The notes: a model not told the origin generated them from the letters alone. DNA of 64,000 bases from Collinsella sp. AK_207A (GCF_902501965.1 NZ_CABWID010000016.1:62001-126000), one strand, 5' to 3'. Positions 45,606-55,280 are shown, counted from the first letter of the stretch. Made by a program: numbers and translations.

Positions 45606-47021
45606 CTACCGGCGCTCGATGAACGCCTTGTAGCCGCGGTACGCCTCGTAGATGTCGGCCTTGTTGGCCACCTCCCACAGGCTGTGCATGGAGAGCACGG
45701 GCACACCGGAGTCGATGACGTCCATGCCGTACTCGGCCAGGATGTAGGCGATGGTCCCGCCGCCGCCCACGTTCACGCGGCCGAGCTCGCAGGTCTGGAA
45801 GGCCACGCCCGCCTCGTCCATGATGTCGCGCACGAGTGCCATGTACTCGGCGTCGGCGTCGTTGGAACCGCTCTTGCCGCGCGCGCCCGTGTACTTGTTG
45901 AAGCAGAGGCCGTGTCCCATGATGGCGGCGTTCTTCTTCTCGAACTTCGCCGCGTAGGCGGGGTCGAAGCCCGCGGACACGTCCGAGGAGAGCATGCGAC
46001 TCTGGGCCAGCGCGCGGCGGAGCTTGAGCGGGCTGCCCTCGCCCGCGAGTTCCATGAGCTCGGCCACGGTGTTCTCAAAGAAGCGGCTGGTCATGCCAGA
46101 GGCGCCCACGGAGCCGATCTCCTCCTTGTCCACGAGCAGGCAGATGCTCGTGCGCTTTACGCGCTCTACCTCGAGCTGCGCCACGAGGGAGGTGTAGGCG
46201 CACACGCGGTCGTCGTGGCCGTAGCCCAGGATCATGGAGCGGTCGAAGCCCAGGTCGCGTGCGGGGCCGGCGGGCACGACCTCGATCTCGGCGGAGAGGA
46301 AGTCCTCCTCCTCGACGCCGTACGTCTCGCGCAGGATGTCGAGCAGCAGCTGCTTCACGGGTTCCTTGGGCTCGTCGGCGGTCCCGTCCTCGCCCTCGGG
46401 CGCCTTGCCCAGCACCACGGGACGGCCGCCCACGATGACGTTCAGGTCCTCGGCGTCCACCACGTCCTTGGCGGTCTTTGCCATCTGGTCGGCGGAGAGG
46501 TGGATGAGCAGGTCGGAGATGGTGAAGACGGGGTCGCCGGGCTTGTCGCCCACGTTCACGTCCACCACGGTGCCGTCCTTCTTGACGATGACGCCCACGA
46601 GGGCGAGCGGCGTGGCCACCCAGAGGTAGGGCTTGAGGCCGCCGTAGTAGTGCGTGTCCAGGTAGGCGAGGTCACCGTCCTCGAAGACGGGGTTCTGCTT
46701 GAGGTCGAGGCGCGGGGAGTCGATGTGCGCGCCCAGGATGTTGAAGCCGTGCTCGAGCGGCTCCTCGCCGATGTTCGCGAGCAGGAGGGACTTGCCGTGG
46801 TTCACGGCGTAGACCTTGTCGCCGGCGGCGACCTTGCGGCCGGCTGCGATGGTGTCGGAGAGGTTCACGTAGCCCGCCTCCTCGGCCATCTGCACGGCGG
46901 TGGCGCAGCAGAGTCGTTCAGTTTTGTTCTCGCTGATGAAGGCGCGGTAGTCGGTGGCCAGGCGTTCCAGCTCCTCCAGCTGGGCAGGTGTGTAGTTCTT
47001 CCAGGCGTTCGGTCGCTCCAT
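45606..47021 (-). CDS. M18 family aminopeptidase
   Basis: A 471-residue zinc aminopeptidase of the M18 (aminopeptidase I/ApeA) family that trims N-terminal residues, often acidic ones. The metal and catalytic residues lie in ILGAHIDSPRLDLK, LLVDKEEIGSVGASG and MGHGLCFNKYTGARGKSGSNDA. ATG 47021 has AAAGGAG eight bases upstream. It is divergent from the GNAT gene. Confidence 0.93.
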   Translation of the reverse strand: MERPNAWKNYTPAQLEELERLATDYRAFISENKTERLCCATAVQMAEEAGYVNLSDTIAAGRKVAAGDKVYAVNHGKSLLLANIGEEPLEHGFNILGAHIDSPRLDLKQNPVFEDGDLAYLDTHYYGGLKPYLWVATPLALVGVIVKKDGTVVDVNVGDKPGDPVFTISDLLIHLSADQMAKTAKDVVDAEDLNVIVGGRPVVLGKAPEGEDGTADEPKEPVKQLLLDILRETYGVEEEDFLSAEIEVVPAGPARDLGFDRSMILGYGHDDRVCAYTSLVAQLEVERVKRTSICLLVDKEEIGSVGASGMTSRFFENTVAELMELAGEGSPLKLRRALAQSRMLSSDVSAGFDPAYAAKFEKKNAAIMGHGLCFNKYTGARGKSGSNDADAEYMALVRDIMDEAGVAFQTCELGRVNVGGGGTIAYILAEYGMDVIDSGVPVLSMHSLWEVANKADIYEAYRGYKAFIERR

Positions 47022-47180
47022 GGAGGTGACTCCTTTCTTATGCGCGGGCATTTCAAGGAGGCATGGTAGCAAAAACCCAGGCTGCCGCGCGACGCGCGCC
47101 GCCGCTCGCATCGGGCGCACGTCCCATCTTGGTATACTTGCCAGTTAACTCTGTGGAATCGAAGCGTTGAGGAGGAGCCC

Positions 47181-47780
47181 ATGTACTGCATGCGAAGGAC
47201 CGGCATCCTGCTCCGCGATATGGTGGAATCCGATATCGCCGACTACCTGCGCTGGGAAACCGAGGAGACCGAGTGGCAACTCTGGGACGCGCCCTGGATG
47301 TACGAGGGACGCTCGGCAGAGCAATGTGCTCAGGAGCTGCGAGAATATCGGCAGGCGCTCGAGCGCCGCGTGCGGGATGCGAAGGCGTGCGCCCCCGATG
47401 ACCTGCGGCCTCGCTTGGAGATTTGCCTCGATGACTCCGTGGATCCGGCAGCCTCGACGCACATTGGCGGGCTGGGCTCCTATCTCATCGACGACGAGTT
47501 CAACGTGGACGATGCCTCCGGCGTGCATCGCGCCATCGGGCTGGATATTTGCGACATGCGCGCCCGCGGCAAGGGCCACGCCGCCACGGCCATGGACCTC
47601 TTCATAGAGCAGTTTCGCGCGCGGGGGCTTTCGGCGCTGTACTGCCAGACCTGGTCCGGCAACGTGCGGATGATCAACCTGGCGCGCAAGCTTGGGTTCA
47701 GGGAATGCTGCCGCAAGCCCGGGCTTCGCCGGGTGCGCGGCGCCGTCTACGATGGGCTGACATTCGAGCTCAAGCTGTAG
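47181..47780 (+). CDS. GNAT family N-acetyltransferase
   Basis: A 199-residue acetyl-CoA-dependent transferase, with motif A DMRARGKGHAATAMDLF (the R/QxxGxG/A pyrophosphate loop) and the C-terminal NLARKLGFREC. It is in the RimJ-like group by general pattern; the substrate is unknown. GGAGGAG precedes ATG 47181, and TATACT lies about 45 bases upstream. Confidence 0.82.
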   Translation: MYCMRRTGILLRDMVESDIADYLRWETEETEWQLWDAPWMYEGRSAEQCAQELREYRQALERRVRDAKACAPDDLRPRLEICLDDSVDPAASTHIGGLGSYLIDDEFNVDDASGVHRAIGLDICDMRARGKGHAATAMDLFIEQFRARGLSALYCQTWSGNVRMINLARKLGFRECCRKPGLRRVRGAVYDGLTFELKL

Positions 47781-47883
47781 TCCCAGGTGGGGACGAGGGA
47801 TAGGATGACTGCCTCGTCACTTCGCGATGCGTCCGCGCGAGATGCTAGACTGGTCTCCAGCAATCAACCAGACGGGAGCTTTC

Positions 47884-50652
47884 ATGTCCGATCGCAAGGT
47901 CGTCGCCGTCATCGACGGCAACTCGCTCATGCACCGCGCGTTCCACGCCGTGCCGCCCACCATGAACGCGCCGGACGGCCGCCCCACGAACGCCATCTTC
48001 GGCTTCCTCAACATGTTCCTGAAGATGATCGACGCCTTCCATCCCGACGCCGTGGTCTGCGCGTTCGATAAGGGCAAGCCCCAAGTGCGCATGGACATGC
48101 TGCCCCAGTACAAGGCCCAGCGTCCGCCCATGGACCCGGACCTGCACCAGCAGTTTCCCATGGTGAAGGAGCTGCTCAAGAAGCTCTCCGTCCCCATCCT
48201 CGAGGCACAGGGCTGGGAGGGTGACGACATCCTCGGTACCATGGCCCGCACGGGCGAGGAAGCCGGCTGCGACATGCTGCTCATCACCGGCGACCGCGAC
48301 ATGTACCAGCTTTCCACCGAGCACGTGAAGATCGTGGGCACCAAGAAGGGCCTCTCCGATGTTCAGATCATGACGCCCGAGAGCGTGGAAGACCTCTACC
48401 ATGGCATCACCCCGGCGCTCGTGCCGGACTTCTACGGCCTCAAGGGCGACAGCTCCGACAACATCCCCGGCGTGCCGGGCATCGGTCCCAAGAAGGCCGG
48501 CGCGCTCATCAACCAGTACGGCAGCCTGGACGAGGTCATCGCGCACGCCGACGAGGTCAAGGGCAAGATGGGCGAGAACCTGCGTGCGCACATCGACGAC
48601 GCGCTGCTCTCGCGCAAGGTGGCCACGATTCTCACGAACGCGCCCGTGGAGGTCGATTTCGACGAGGCCCACTTCCCGGCTTACACTGCCGACGCGGTGG
48701 TCGAGGCGCTGGGCGAGTACGGTATCAACGCCATGAGGGGGCGCTTCCTCGCGCTGATCGGCGACGAGGCGAGCGCGGCGTCGGCGCAGGCGACGGCCTT
48801 GGAGCTGCCCGCCGAGCGCATCCACGCCCATGCGGAGACGGGCGAGGGCGTGGCCGAAGCCTGCGCGGAGGTCTCCCGTGCCCTCGAGGAGGGGGCCTGG
48901 GTCTCCGCGGTGCTCGAGGACGATAAGGAGTCGGACGCCCTCTTTGGGCTCACGCGCACGCTGTGGGTGGCGACCCCGCACGCGCTCCTCGCATTCGAGG
49001 AGGCCGGCGCCGTGGGCGGTGCCGAGGCCGCCTGCGCGGTTGAGGTGCCCAGTTTCTCGCTCACGCACGGCCTCGTGGCGGGCGTGCTCGCGCGCCTCCT
49101 CCTCGAGGGGCGCGTGGTATCCCCGGATGTGAAAGCGCTCATCCACGCGCTTGCCCCCGTGGACTCGAGCGAGCCCCAGCTCATGGATCCGCTCCACGTG
49201 GAACCCGCGCGCGTCTTCGACACCACGGTCGCCGCCTACCTGCTCGATTCCATCCGCTCGGAGTTCGATGACGCGTATCTGGCCGAGACCTACCTGGGCG
49301 CGTCCCTGCCCCCGGCGGCAGGGGAGGAGGGCGCCCCCGCCGATGCGCCCGCGGCCGCCGCGCGCGCTGCCGCCCTCGCGTTGGCGGCGTACGAGCCGCT
49401 CTCCCGGGCGCTCGAGGCCGACAACGCGGTGCACGTCTTCGAAGAGATCGAGATGCCGCTGGTACCGGTGCTCGCCGCCATGGAGCGCACGGGCATGTTC
49501 GTGGATCCCGACCGCTTGGCGGCGCTTTCCCAGCAGCTTGCGGGGCAGATCGACGAGCTCGCCCGGCGCATCCACGACCTCGCCGGCGAGGATTTCAACA
49601 TCGGCAGCCCCATGCAGCTCTCCAAGATCCTCTTCGACAAGCTGGGACTTCCCACCAAGGGGCTCAAGAAGACGCAGCGCGGCTACTACTCCACGAGCGC
49701 CAAGAAGCTCGAGGAACTCGCCCGCGACCACGAGATTGTGCGGCTCATCCTGGACTATCGCGAGCGCACCAAGATCAAGTCGACGTACCTGGACACGCTC
49801 GGTGCGCTCCGCGCGCGCGACGGGCGGGTGCACACCACGTACAACCAGACCATCACCGCCACGGGGCGCCTGTCCTCCTCGAACCCCAACCTGCAGAACA
49901 TCCCCACCCGCTCGGAGCTGGGGCACACGGTGAAGACCGCCTTCTCCACCGGTGAGGGCAAGGTCTTCCTCGCGGTGGACTACAGCCAGATCGAGCTGCG
50001 CCTGCTCGCGCACCTCTCCGGCGACCCGCATCTGGTGGCGGCCTTCAACGAGGGCGAGGACTTCCATGCCGAGACCGCCGCGCGCGTGTTCGGCGTGCCG
50101 ATCGACCAGGTGACGCCCGAGCTTCGCAGCCGCGCGAAGGCCGTGAACTTCGGCATCGTGTACGGCCAGCAGGCGTACGGCCTCTCGCAGTCGCTCGAGA
50201 TCCCCATGGCCGAGGCGCGCGAGATGATCGACGCCTACTTCCAGGCGTATCCGGGGGTGCGCACCTATCTGGACCGCACGGTGGACGAGGCCAAGGCGAC
50301 GGGCTATGCCGAGACCATGTACGGGCGCCGCCGCCCCATCCCGGAGCTCAAGGCAAAGAACCCCGTGCAGCGCGGCTTCGGCGAGCGCACGGCCATGAAC
50401 CACCCCATGCAGGGTAGTGCTGCCGACATCATCAAGATCGCCATGGCGCGCGTGGCTCGTCGCCTGGAAGCCGAGGGCTTTGCCGCCCGCATGATCCTGC
50501 AGGTCCACGACGAACTCGACTTCGAGTGCCCCGTGGGTGAGGTGGAGCGCCTCTCGGCCATGGTGAAGGAGGAGATGGAGGGCGTCTGCGAGCTCAAGGT
50601 CCCCCTCATCGCGGAGGTCTCGAGCGGACCGACCTGGGCCGAGGCCAAGTAG
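47884..50652 (+). CDS. polA: DNA polymerase I
   Basis: Repair and Okazaki-fragment polymerase with a 5' nuclease. The 922 residues contain an N-terminal 5'-3' exonuclease (IDGNSLMHRAFH, ITGDRDMYQL, GLKGDSSDNIPGVPGIGPK), a middle domain of about residues 310-560 without the usual 3'-5' exonuclease DxE motif that I can recognise, and a family A polymerase with SSSNPNLQNIPTR, VDYSQIELRLLAH, the O helix KAVNFGIVYGQ and VHDELDFE. ATG 47884 has GGGAG upstream. Confidence 0.97.
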   Translation: MSDRKVVAVIDGNSLMHRAFHAVPPTMNAPDGRPTNAIFGFLNMFLKMIDAFHPDAVVCAFDKGKPQVRMDMLPQYKAQRPPMDPDLHQQFPMVKELLKKLSVPILEAQGWEGDDILGTMARTGEEAGCDMLLITGDRDMYQLSTEHVKIVGTKKGLSDVQIMTPESVEDLYHGITPALVPDFYGLKGDSSDNIPGVPGIGPKKAGALINQYGSLDEVIAHADEVKGKMGENLRAHIDDALLSRKVATILTNAPVEVDFDEAHFPAYTADAVVEALGEYGINAMRGRFLALIGDEASAASAQATALELPAERIHAHAETGEGVAEACAEVSRALEEGAWVSAVLEDDKESDALFGLTRTLWVATPHALLAFEEAGAVGGAEAACAVEVPSFSLTHGLVAGVLARLLLEGRVVSPDVKALIHALAPVDSSEPQLMDPLHVEPARVFDTTVAAYLLDSIRSEFDDAYLAETYLGASLPPAAGEEGAPADAPAAAARAAALALAAYEPLSRALEADNAVHVFEEIEMPLVPVLAAMERTGMFVDPDRLAALSQQLAGQIDELARRIHDLAGEDFNIGSPMQLSKILFDKLGLPTKGLKKTQRGYYSTSAKKLEELARDHEIVRLILDYRERTKIKSTYLDTLGALRARDGRVHTTYNQTITATGRLSSSNPNLQNIPTRSELGHTVKTAFSTGEGKVFLAVDYSQIELRLLAHLSGDPHLVAAFNEGEDFHAETAARVFGVPIDQVTPELRSRAKAVNFGIVYGQQAYGLSQSLEIPMAEAREMIDAYFQAYPGVRTYLDRTVDEAKATGYAETMYGRRRPIPELKAKNPVQRGFGERTAMNHPMQGSAADIIKIAMARVARRLEAEGFAARMILQVHDELDFECPVGEVERLSAMVKEEMEGVCELKVPLIAEVSSGPTWAEAK

Positions 50653-50707
50653 CCCGATACCCGGCAGGCCGATGCCGGGCGGGTTGAAACCGTAAGAACA
50701 GAAGCCA

Positions 50708-50765
50708 CGAGGGCCGGTACGGCGAACGCGTTGCGCGAACGTCGCACCGGCCCTCGGCGGCTTTT
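50708..50765. terminator. terminator between polA and the HAD gene
   Basis: CGAGGGCCGGT pairs with ACCGGCCCTCG across a 27-base loop, with TTTT a few bases later on the plus strand. It may serve both convergent genes. Confidence 0.6.
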
Positions 50766-50777
50766 GGCGAGCGGCTT

Positions 50778-51611
50778 CTAGCGAGCTTCGGCGAGCACGG
50801 CGTCGATGACCTGCGCCACGCCGCCGTCGTTGTTGCTCGGCGCGCGCCACTTCGCGTGCCCCTCCATGTGCTCCTCGGCGTTGGCCACGAGGTAGCTGTG
50901 CCCCGCGGTCTCGAGCATCTGCACGTCGTTGTAGGTGTCGCCGAGCGCGCAGGCGTCCGCAACGTCCACTCCCAGGTGCGCGCACAGGCGCGTGAGGCCA
51001 GAGCCCTTGTCCACGCCCTTGTTCATGACGTCGATCCACATCTTGCCGGCGTTGGTGACGGAGTAGCGGTCGCTCCAGGCGTCGCGGTACGTCTCGGCAA
51101 AGACCTCCTCGCCGTCGTTCTCGGGGAAGAACACCGTGTACTTGTCCACGTCGGCGGTGAGTTCGGTGAGGTCGTCCATGTAGACGATCTTCTTGTAGAA
51201 GGTGCGGAAGGTCGCGTCGTACGCCTTGTCGCAGCTGCGGATGTAGCAGGCGTCGATGCCGCACACGGTGGGCATGCCGCGCCCGTCCGCGAGCGTGAAG
51301 CGGATGAGTTCCTGGTACGCGTCCACGTCGATCAGGTCCTTGAAGACGAGCTCGCCGCGGTAGAAGATGGCGGCTCCGTTATCGGACATGAACGCCATCT
51401 CGCGTTCGAGGCCGGGGAACATCTCGGATAGGGTGTAGCTCGGACGCCCGCTCGCCGCGCAGAAGAGGATGCCTGCGTCGTTCAGGGCGCGGATGCGGCG
51501 AGGCATGTCGGCGGGCATATGGCCCTCGTCGTCCAGTAGCGTGCAGTCCATGTCGCTGGCAATCACCTTAATGCGGGCCAGGTCCCGGTCGTTCTCATAG
51601 CTCGGCAGCAT
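50778..51611 (-). CDS. Cof-type HAD-IIB hydrolase
   Basis: A 277-residue HAD phosphatase of the Cof/YidA type, acting on sugar phosphates, flavin phosphates or similar small molecules. It has motif I VIASDMDCTLLDD, motif II CAASGRPSYT, motif III Lys in NKGVDKGSGL and motif IV CALGDTYNDVQML. ATG 51611 follows GGAGG. Confidence 0.92.
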   Translation of the reverse strand: MLPSYENDRDLARIKVIASDMDCTLLDDEGHMPADMPRRIRALNDAGILFCAASGRPSYTLSEMFPGLEREMAFMSDNGAAIFYRGELVFKDLIDVDAYQELIRFTLADGRGMPTVCGIDACYIRSCDKAYDATFRTFYKKIVYMDDLTELTADVDKYTVFFPENDGEEVFAETYRDAWSDRYSVTNAGKMWIDVMNKGVDKGSGLTRLCAHLGVDVADACALGDTYNDVQMLETAGHSYLVANAEEHMEGHAKWRAPSNNDGGVAQVIDAVLAEAR

Positions 51612-51739
51612 GCGTGTGTCCTCCCTGCGCCCGTCCCGGCGCGAAGCGTCTCGTTCATCACGCTCACTAGTGTAGGGGATGCCCGCTCGCCGTGCGCGGA
51701 TGCGGAAAAGCTGGAACAATTTCTAAAAAAATGAAATTC

Positions 51740-51994
51740 TCAATTGCCTCCGGCGTGCTTTAGCGTAATATAGCGGGAACCGAAACGCCCCCGGCAACGT
51801 GGGTGTTGGTTTTGAATCGCGCAGATGACGGCAGGGAGCAACACGGTGCAGAACGCCCAGGCTACATATACGAGCATGGTGGCTACGGCCATCAAGCTTG
51901 GCCTGAACGCTTCCGATAGCGCCGACCGACGCCGCCGCGCGATTTCTCGACGACGATAACGTTCGTCTCTGATCGCGAGGGCGCGGGCCCTCAC
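51740..51994 (-). CDS. possible small membrane protein
   Basis: A GTG-started frame of 84 residues: an Arg-rich N terminus, one hydrophobic segment MAVATMLVYVAWAFCTVLLP and a short polar tail. It sits in the 540-base gap ahead of argG, transcribed away from it. The ribosome-binding site is poor and the frame could be chance. An overlapping plus-strand frame of 44 codons starting MTAGSNTVQNAQATYTSM (near 51827) competes with it. Confidence 0.25.
   Translation of the reverse strand: MRARALAIRDERYRRREIARRRRSALSEAFRPSLMAVATMLVYVAWAFCTVLLPAVICAIQNQHPRCRGRFGSRYITLKHAGGN
51744..51771 (+). promoter_or_regulatory. possible distant promoter of the argG operon
   Basis: TTGCCT (51744-51749) and TAATAT (51766-51771) are 16 bases apart, about 380 bases upstream of argG. 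If real it gives a long leader. I see no clear arginine box. The rest of the 51612-52150 gap holds no firm gene. Confidence 0.4.
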
Positions 51995-52150
51995 CAGGGT
52001 CCACGTTGGTTCGTCGAGGAATTCCCCGGCGGACCTTTTTTAGTGCCGTCGGGAGCGGCCGTGTTCAAAAGCGGCCATCGATACCTCCATACGCATATCA
52101 TTCGTGGGCTCATCCGGCAAACCGTTCGTGGAACATCGAAAGGACACCCC

Positions 52151-53482
52151 ATGAGCACCAGCACCATCAACAACAACACTACCTCCGAGACCAAGGAAAA
52201 AGTCGTCCTCGCCTATTCCGGCGGCCTCGACACCTCCGTCTGCATCAAGTGGCTGCAGGAGGAGAAGGGCCTGGACGTCATCGCCGTGCTCGGCAACGTG
52301 GGCCAGGAGCACGACGGTCTCGAGAAGATCGCCGAGAAGGCGTGGTCGCTCGGCTGCGTTGGCGTCGAGGTCGTGGACATGCAGGACGAGTTTTGCGAGG
52401 ACTACATCACCCGCGCGCTTGCCGCCAACGCCATGTACGAGAACAAGTACCCGCTGCTCTCCGCGCTCTCCCGGCCGCTCATCTCCGCCCACCTCGTGGA
52501 TGTGGCGCACCGCTACGGCGCCACGTGCGTGGCGCACGGCTGCACCGGCAAGGGCAATGACCAGGTGCGGTTCGAGACCTCCATCCTCACGCTCGACCCC
52601 TCCCTCACCGTGATCGCCCCCGTGCGCGAGTGGGACCTCGGCATGCGGCCCGACGAGATCGCCTACGCCAAGGCGCACGGCGTGCCCGTGGGCGCGAGCA
52701 TCGACAAGCCCTACTCCATCGACGACAACCTCTGGGGCCGGGCCATCGAGGCGGGCGTGCTCGAGGACCCGTGGGCGGAGCCGCCGGCGGACATCTGGAC
52801 CATGACGGTCGACGCACAGGACGCCCCCGACGCCCCCGCCTATGTTGAGGTCGGCTTTGAGCAGGGCGTCCCCGTCTCGCTCAACGGCCAGCAGATGGGC
52901 ATGGTCGAGCTGATCGGCAAGCTGAACAAGATCGCCGGCGAGAACGGCTTCGGCCGCATCGACATGATCGAGAACCGCTACGTGGGCCTGAAGTCGCGCG
53001 AGTGCTACGAGGTGCCCGCCGGCCTCGCCCTCGTGCAGGCGCACAAGGCGCTTGAGGATCTGTGCCTGGAGCGGAACGTGCTCCACTACAAGCTCGGACT
53101 CGAGCAGCAGTGGGCCGACCTCGTGTACAACGGCCAGTGGTTCAGCCCGCTCAAGCAGGCCTTCGACGCCTTCCTCGCCAACACGCAGGAGTCGGTGACC
53201 GGCGAGGTCAAGCTCAAGTTCTACAAGGGCAGCTGCGTGGTGGTGGGTCGCAAGAGCGCCTGCTCGCTCTACGATCTGAACCTCGCCACGTACGACAACG
53301 ACGACGCCTTCGACCAGACGGACGCCAAGGGCTTCATCAACATCCAGGCGCTTTCGCTCAAGACCTGGGCGATGAAGAAGGCGGAGCTGCAGAAGGCTGC
53401 CGTGGCGGCGGCCTGCGCCTGCACGCCCCAGCCCGCGTACGCCCAGCTGGGCGGCACCGGCGCTGCCACCGGCACCAACTAG
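52151..53482 (+). CDS. argG: argininosuccinate synthase
   Basis: Joins citrulline and aspartate using ATP. The 443 residues include the ATP loop VVLAYSGGLDTSVCIKWL, GCTGKGNDQVRFE, and SIDDNLWGRAIEAG. ATG 52151 is chosen because GAAAGGA lies 8 bases upstream; longer in-frame starts lack this. The N terminus has an extra Ser/Thr/Asn-rich 13 residues and the C terminus an Ala/Gly-rich tail. With arcA in the same window, citrulline could be recycled to arginine. Confidence 0.97.
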   Translation: MSTSTINNNTTSETKEKVVLAYSGGLDTSVCIKWLQEEKGLDVIAVLGNVGQEHDGLEKIAEKAWSLGCVGVEVVDMQDEFCEDYITRALAANAMYENKYPLLSALSRPLISAHLVDVAHRYGATCVAHGCTGKGNDQVRFETSILTLDPSLTVIAPVREWDLGMRPDEIAYAKAHGVPVGASIDKPYSIDDNLWGRAIEAGVLEDPWAEPPADIWTMTVDAQDAPDAPAYVEVGFEQGVPVSLNGQQMGMVELIGKLNKIAGENGFGRIDMIENRYVGLKSRECYEVPAGLALVQAHKALEDLCLERNVLHYKLGLEQQWADLVYNGQWFSPLKQAFDAFLANTQESVTGEVKLKFYKGSCVVVGRKSACSLYDLNLATYDNDDAFDQTDAKGFINIQALSLKTWAMKKAELQKAAVAAACACTPQPAYAQLGGTGAATGTN

Positions 53483-53557
53483 GTGATCGGGCGAACCAGA
53501 CCGTTCCTTCATCCGTCAGCCGTCCCGGATCCATCGCTAACACCAAAGGAGATACCC

Positions 53558-53731
53558 ATGTTCGCCACACCCATCGACACCAAGAAGATCACCCAGGTCT
53601 CCGCCACGATGAAGGAGTGGCACGACGCCACGGGCAAGGGCCCGAAGCAGCTGGTGTCCGAGCTCTCTGGCACGGTGTGCCCGCTCGGTTGCCGTGGTAA
53701 GCTGATGCAGCAGGGCTACTGCTGCGCATAA
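53558..53731 (+). CDS. small cysteine-rich protein between argG and argH
   Basis: AAAGGAG precedes ATG 53558, which encodes 57 residues: MFATPIDTKKITQVSATMKE, a central WHDATGKGPKQLVSEL, then a Cys-rich end CPLGCRGKLMQQGYCCA. Four of the last 17 residues are Cys. It lies 75 bases after argG and 74 before argH, with a 16-bp hairpin before argH. I do not recognise the family. Metal binding, redox control or a modified peptide are possibilities, none proven. Confidence 0.6.
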   Translation: MFATPIDTKKITQVSATMKEWHDATGKGPKQLVSELSGTVCPLGCRGKLMQQGYCCA

Positions 53732-53743
53732 CGCACCGTATTC

Positions 53744-53782
53744 CCTCCCGCGCAGGAACCAGAAGCGTTCCTGCGCGGGAGG
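53744..53782 (+). other. 16-bp hairpin before argH
   Basis: CCTCCCGCGCAGGAAC and GTTCCTGCGCGGGAGG pair perfectly around 7 bases, with no T-tract. It would protect or separate the argG-small-protein part of the mRNA from argH. Confidence 0.6.
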
Positions 53783-53805
53783 GGGAGTGAGAAGGGATTT
53801 CGTCC

Positions 53806-55227
53806 ATGGCACTTTGGGGAGGCCGGTTCGAGGTCGGCGTGGCAACCTCGACGCAGGAGTTCGGGGCATCGCTCCCGGTTGACAAGCATCTCTACCGCGA
53901 GGACATCGCCGGTTCCAAGGCGCACGCGGCCATGCTGGCGTGCCAGGGCATCATCAGCGATGCGGATGCCCTGGCCATTCGCGACGGCCTGGACGCCATC
54001 AAGGAGGATATCGAGGCCGGCGCGTTCACGTTCAGCGTGGACGATGAGGATATCCACATGGCCATCGAGAGCGAGCTCACCCGACGGATCGGCGAGGCGG
54101 GCAAGCGCCTCCATACCGGGCGCAGCCGTAACGACCAGGTGGCGACCGATACGCGGCTCGCTGCAAAGCACCTGGCCGGCCAGCTCATGGAGGCCACCCT
54201 CAAGCTCGGCCGCGTGCTGGTGGAGACGGCCGAGTCCCATTCAGGCGCGATCCTTCCCGGCTACACGCATCTGCAGCATGCGCAGCCGGTGCTGCTGGCG
54301 CATCATCTGCTCGCCTATTCGTGGATGTTCAAGCGCGATTTCGATCGCCAGAAGAACGCCTTCGACGCGGCCGATGCCTGTCCGCTGGGCGCCGCGGCCC
54401 TGGCCGGCACGAGCTATCCGCTCGACCGTCGCATGACCGCCTTCGAGCTCGGGTTCACAGGTGTCATCCCCAACTCGCTCGATGCGGTGTCCGACCGCGA
54501 CTTCCTGCTCGACCTGCAGTACGCCTGCTCGGTATGCGCCATGCACCTCTCGCGCCTGGCCGAGGAGATCGTCTTGTGGTCGAGCTCGGAGTTCGGCTTC
54601 ATCACGCTCTCCGATGCCTACTCAACGGGCTCCTCCATCATGCCGCAGAAGAAGAACCCCGACTTCGCCGAGCTCATCCGCGGTAAGACCGGCCGCGTGT
54701 ACGGCAACCTGATGCAGCTTCTGGTGACGATGAAGGGCCTGCCGCTCGCCTACAACAAGGACCTGCAGGAGGACAAGGAGGGCATGCTGGATTCCACCCA
54801 CACGCTGCTCCAGTGCCTCGACGTGATGGCGGGCATGATTTCTACCGCGACCTTCAACGAGGACGTGATGCGTCGGGCATGCGACCGCGGCTACCTGGCC
54901 GCCACGGACGTGGCCGACTACCTGGCCAAGCGCGGTATGCCCTTCCGCGAGGCCCACGCCGTGGTGGGGCATCTGGTGCTCGTCTGCGAGAAGCGCGGCT
55001 GCGACCTCGTGGATCTCACCTCCGAGGATTTCAAGCAGGCGAGCAATCTCTTCGGCGACGATATCGCCGGGGCGCTCGACATCGAGAGCATCGTGGCGGC
55101 GCGCACCACCGAGGGCGGCACCTCGCCCAAGGCGGTGGCGCAGCAGCTCAAGCTCTGCCGCACCGCGATCGTGGCCGCCGAGGCCATGCTGGAGCTGGTG
55201 CACACGCACGACGCGATGAACCGCTAG
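53806..55227 (+). CDS. argH: argininosuccinate lyase
   Basis: Splits argininosuccinate into arginine and fumarate. The 473 residues hold MALWGGRFEVGV, the HTGRSRNDQVATD region, HLQHAQPVLLAHHLLAY, and the fumarase-superfamily signature GSSIMPQKKNPDF. The start follows AGAAGGGA. It is the third gene of argG-small protein-argH; a terminator follows. Confidence 0.97.
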   Translation: MALWGGRFEVGVATSTQEFGASLPVDKHLYREDIAGSKAHAAMLACQGIISDADALAIRDGLDAIKEDIEAGAFTFSVDDEDIHMAIESELTRRIGEAGKRLHTGRSRNDQVATDTRLAAKHLAGQLMEATLKLGRVLVETAESHSGAILPGYTHLQHAQPVLLAHHLLAYSWMFKRDFDRQKNAFDAADACPLGAAALAGTSYPLDRRMTAFELGFTGVIPNSLDAVSDRDFLLDLQYACSVCAMHLSRLAEEIVLWSSSEFGFITLSDAYSTGSSIMPQKKNPDFAELIRGKTGRVYGNLMQLLVTMKGLPLAYNKDLQEDKEGMLDSTHTLLQCLDVMAGMISTATFNEDVMRRACDRGYLAATDVADYLAKRGMPFREAHAVVGHLVLVCEKRGCDLVDLTSEDFKQASNLFGDDIAGALDIESIVAARTTEGGTSPKAVAQQLKLCRTAIVAAEAMLELVHTHDAMNR

Positions 55228-55238
55228 GGACTCACGCA

Positions 55239-55280
55239 CGCGCCCGCATCGTGTTGAACGGTACGGGCGCGAATGTTTCT
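55239..55280 (+). terminator. terminator of argH
   Basis: CGCGCCCG pairs with CGGGCGCG, followed by AATGTTTCT. Confidence 0.55.

Noticed and set aside
47845-51264. A very long minus-strand open frame (over 1100 codons) opposite polA
   Set aside because: It is Gly/Arg/His-rich with no recognisable domain and lies exactly antisense to polA and a HAD gene. Long antisense frames are expected in GC-rich DNA with biased third positions.
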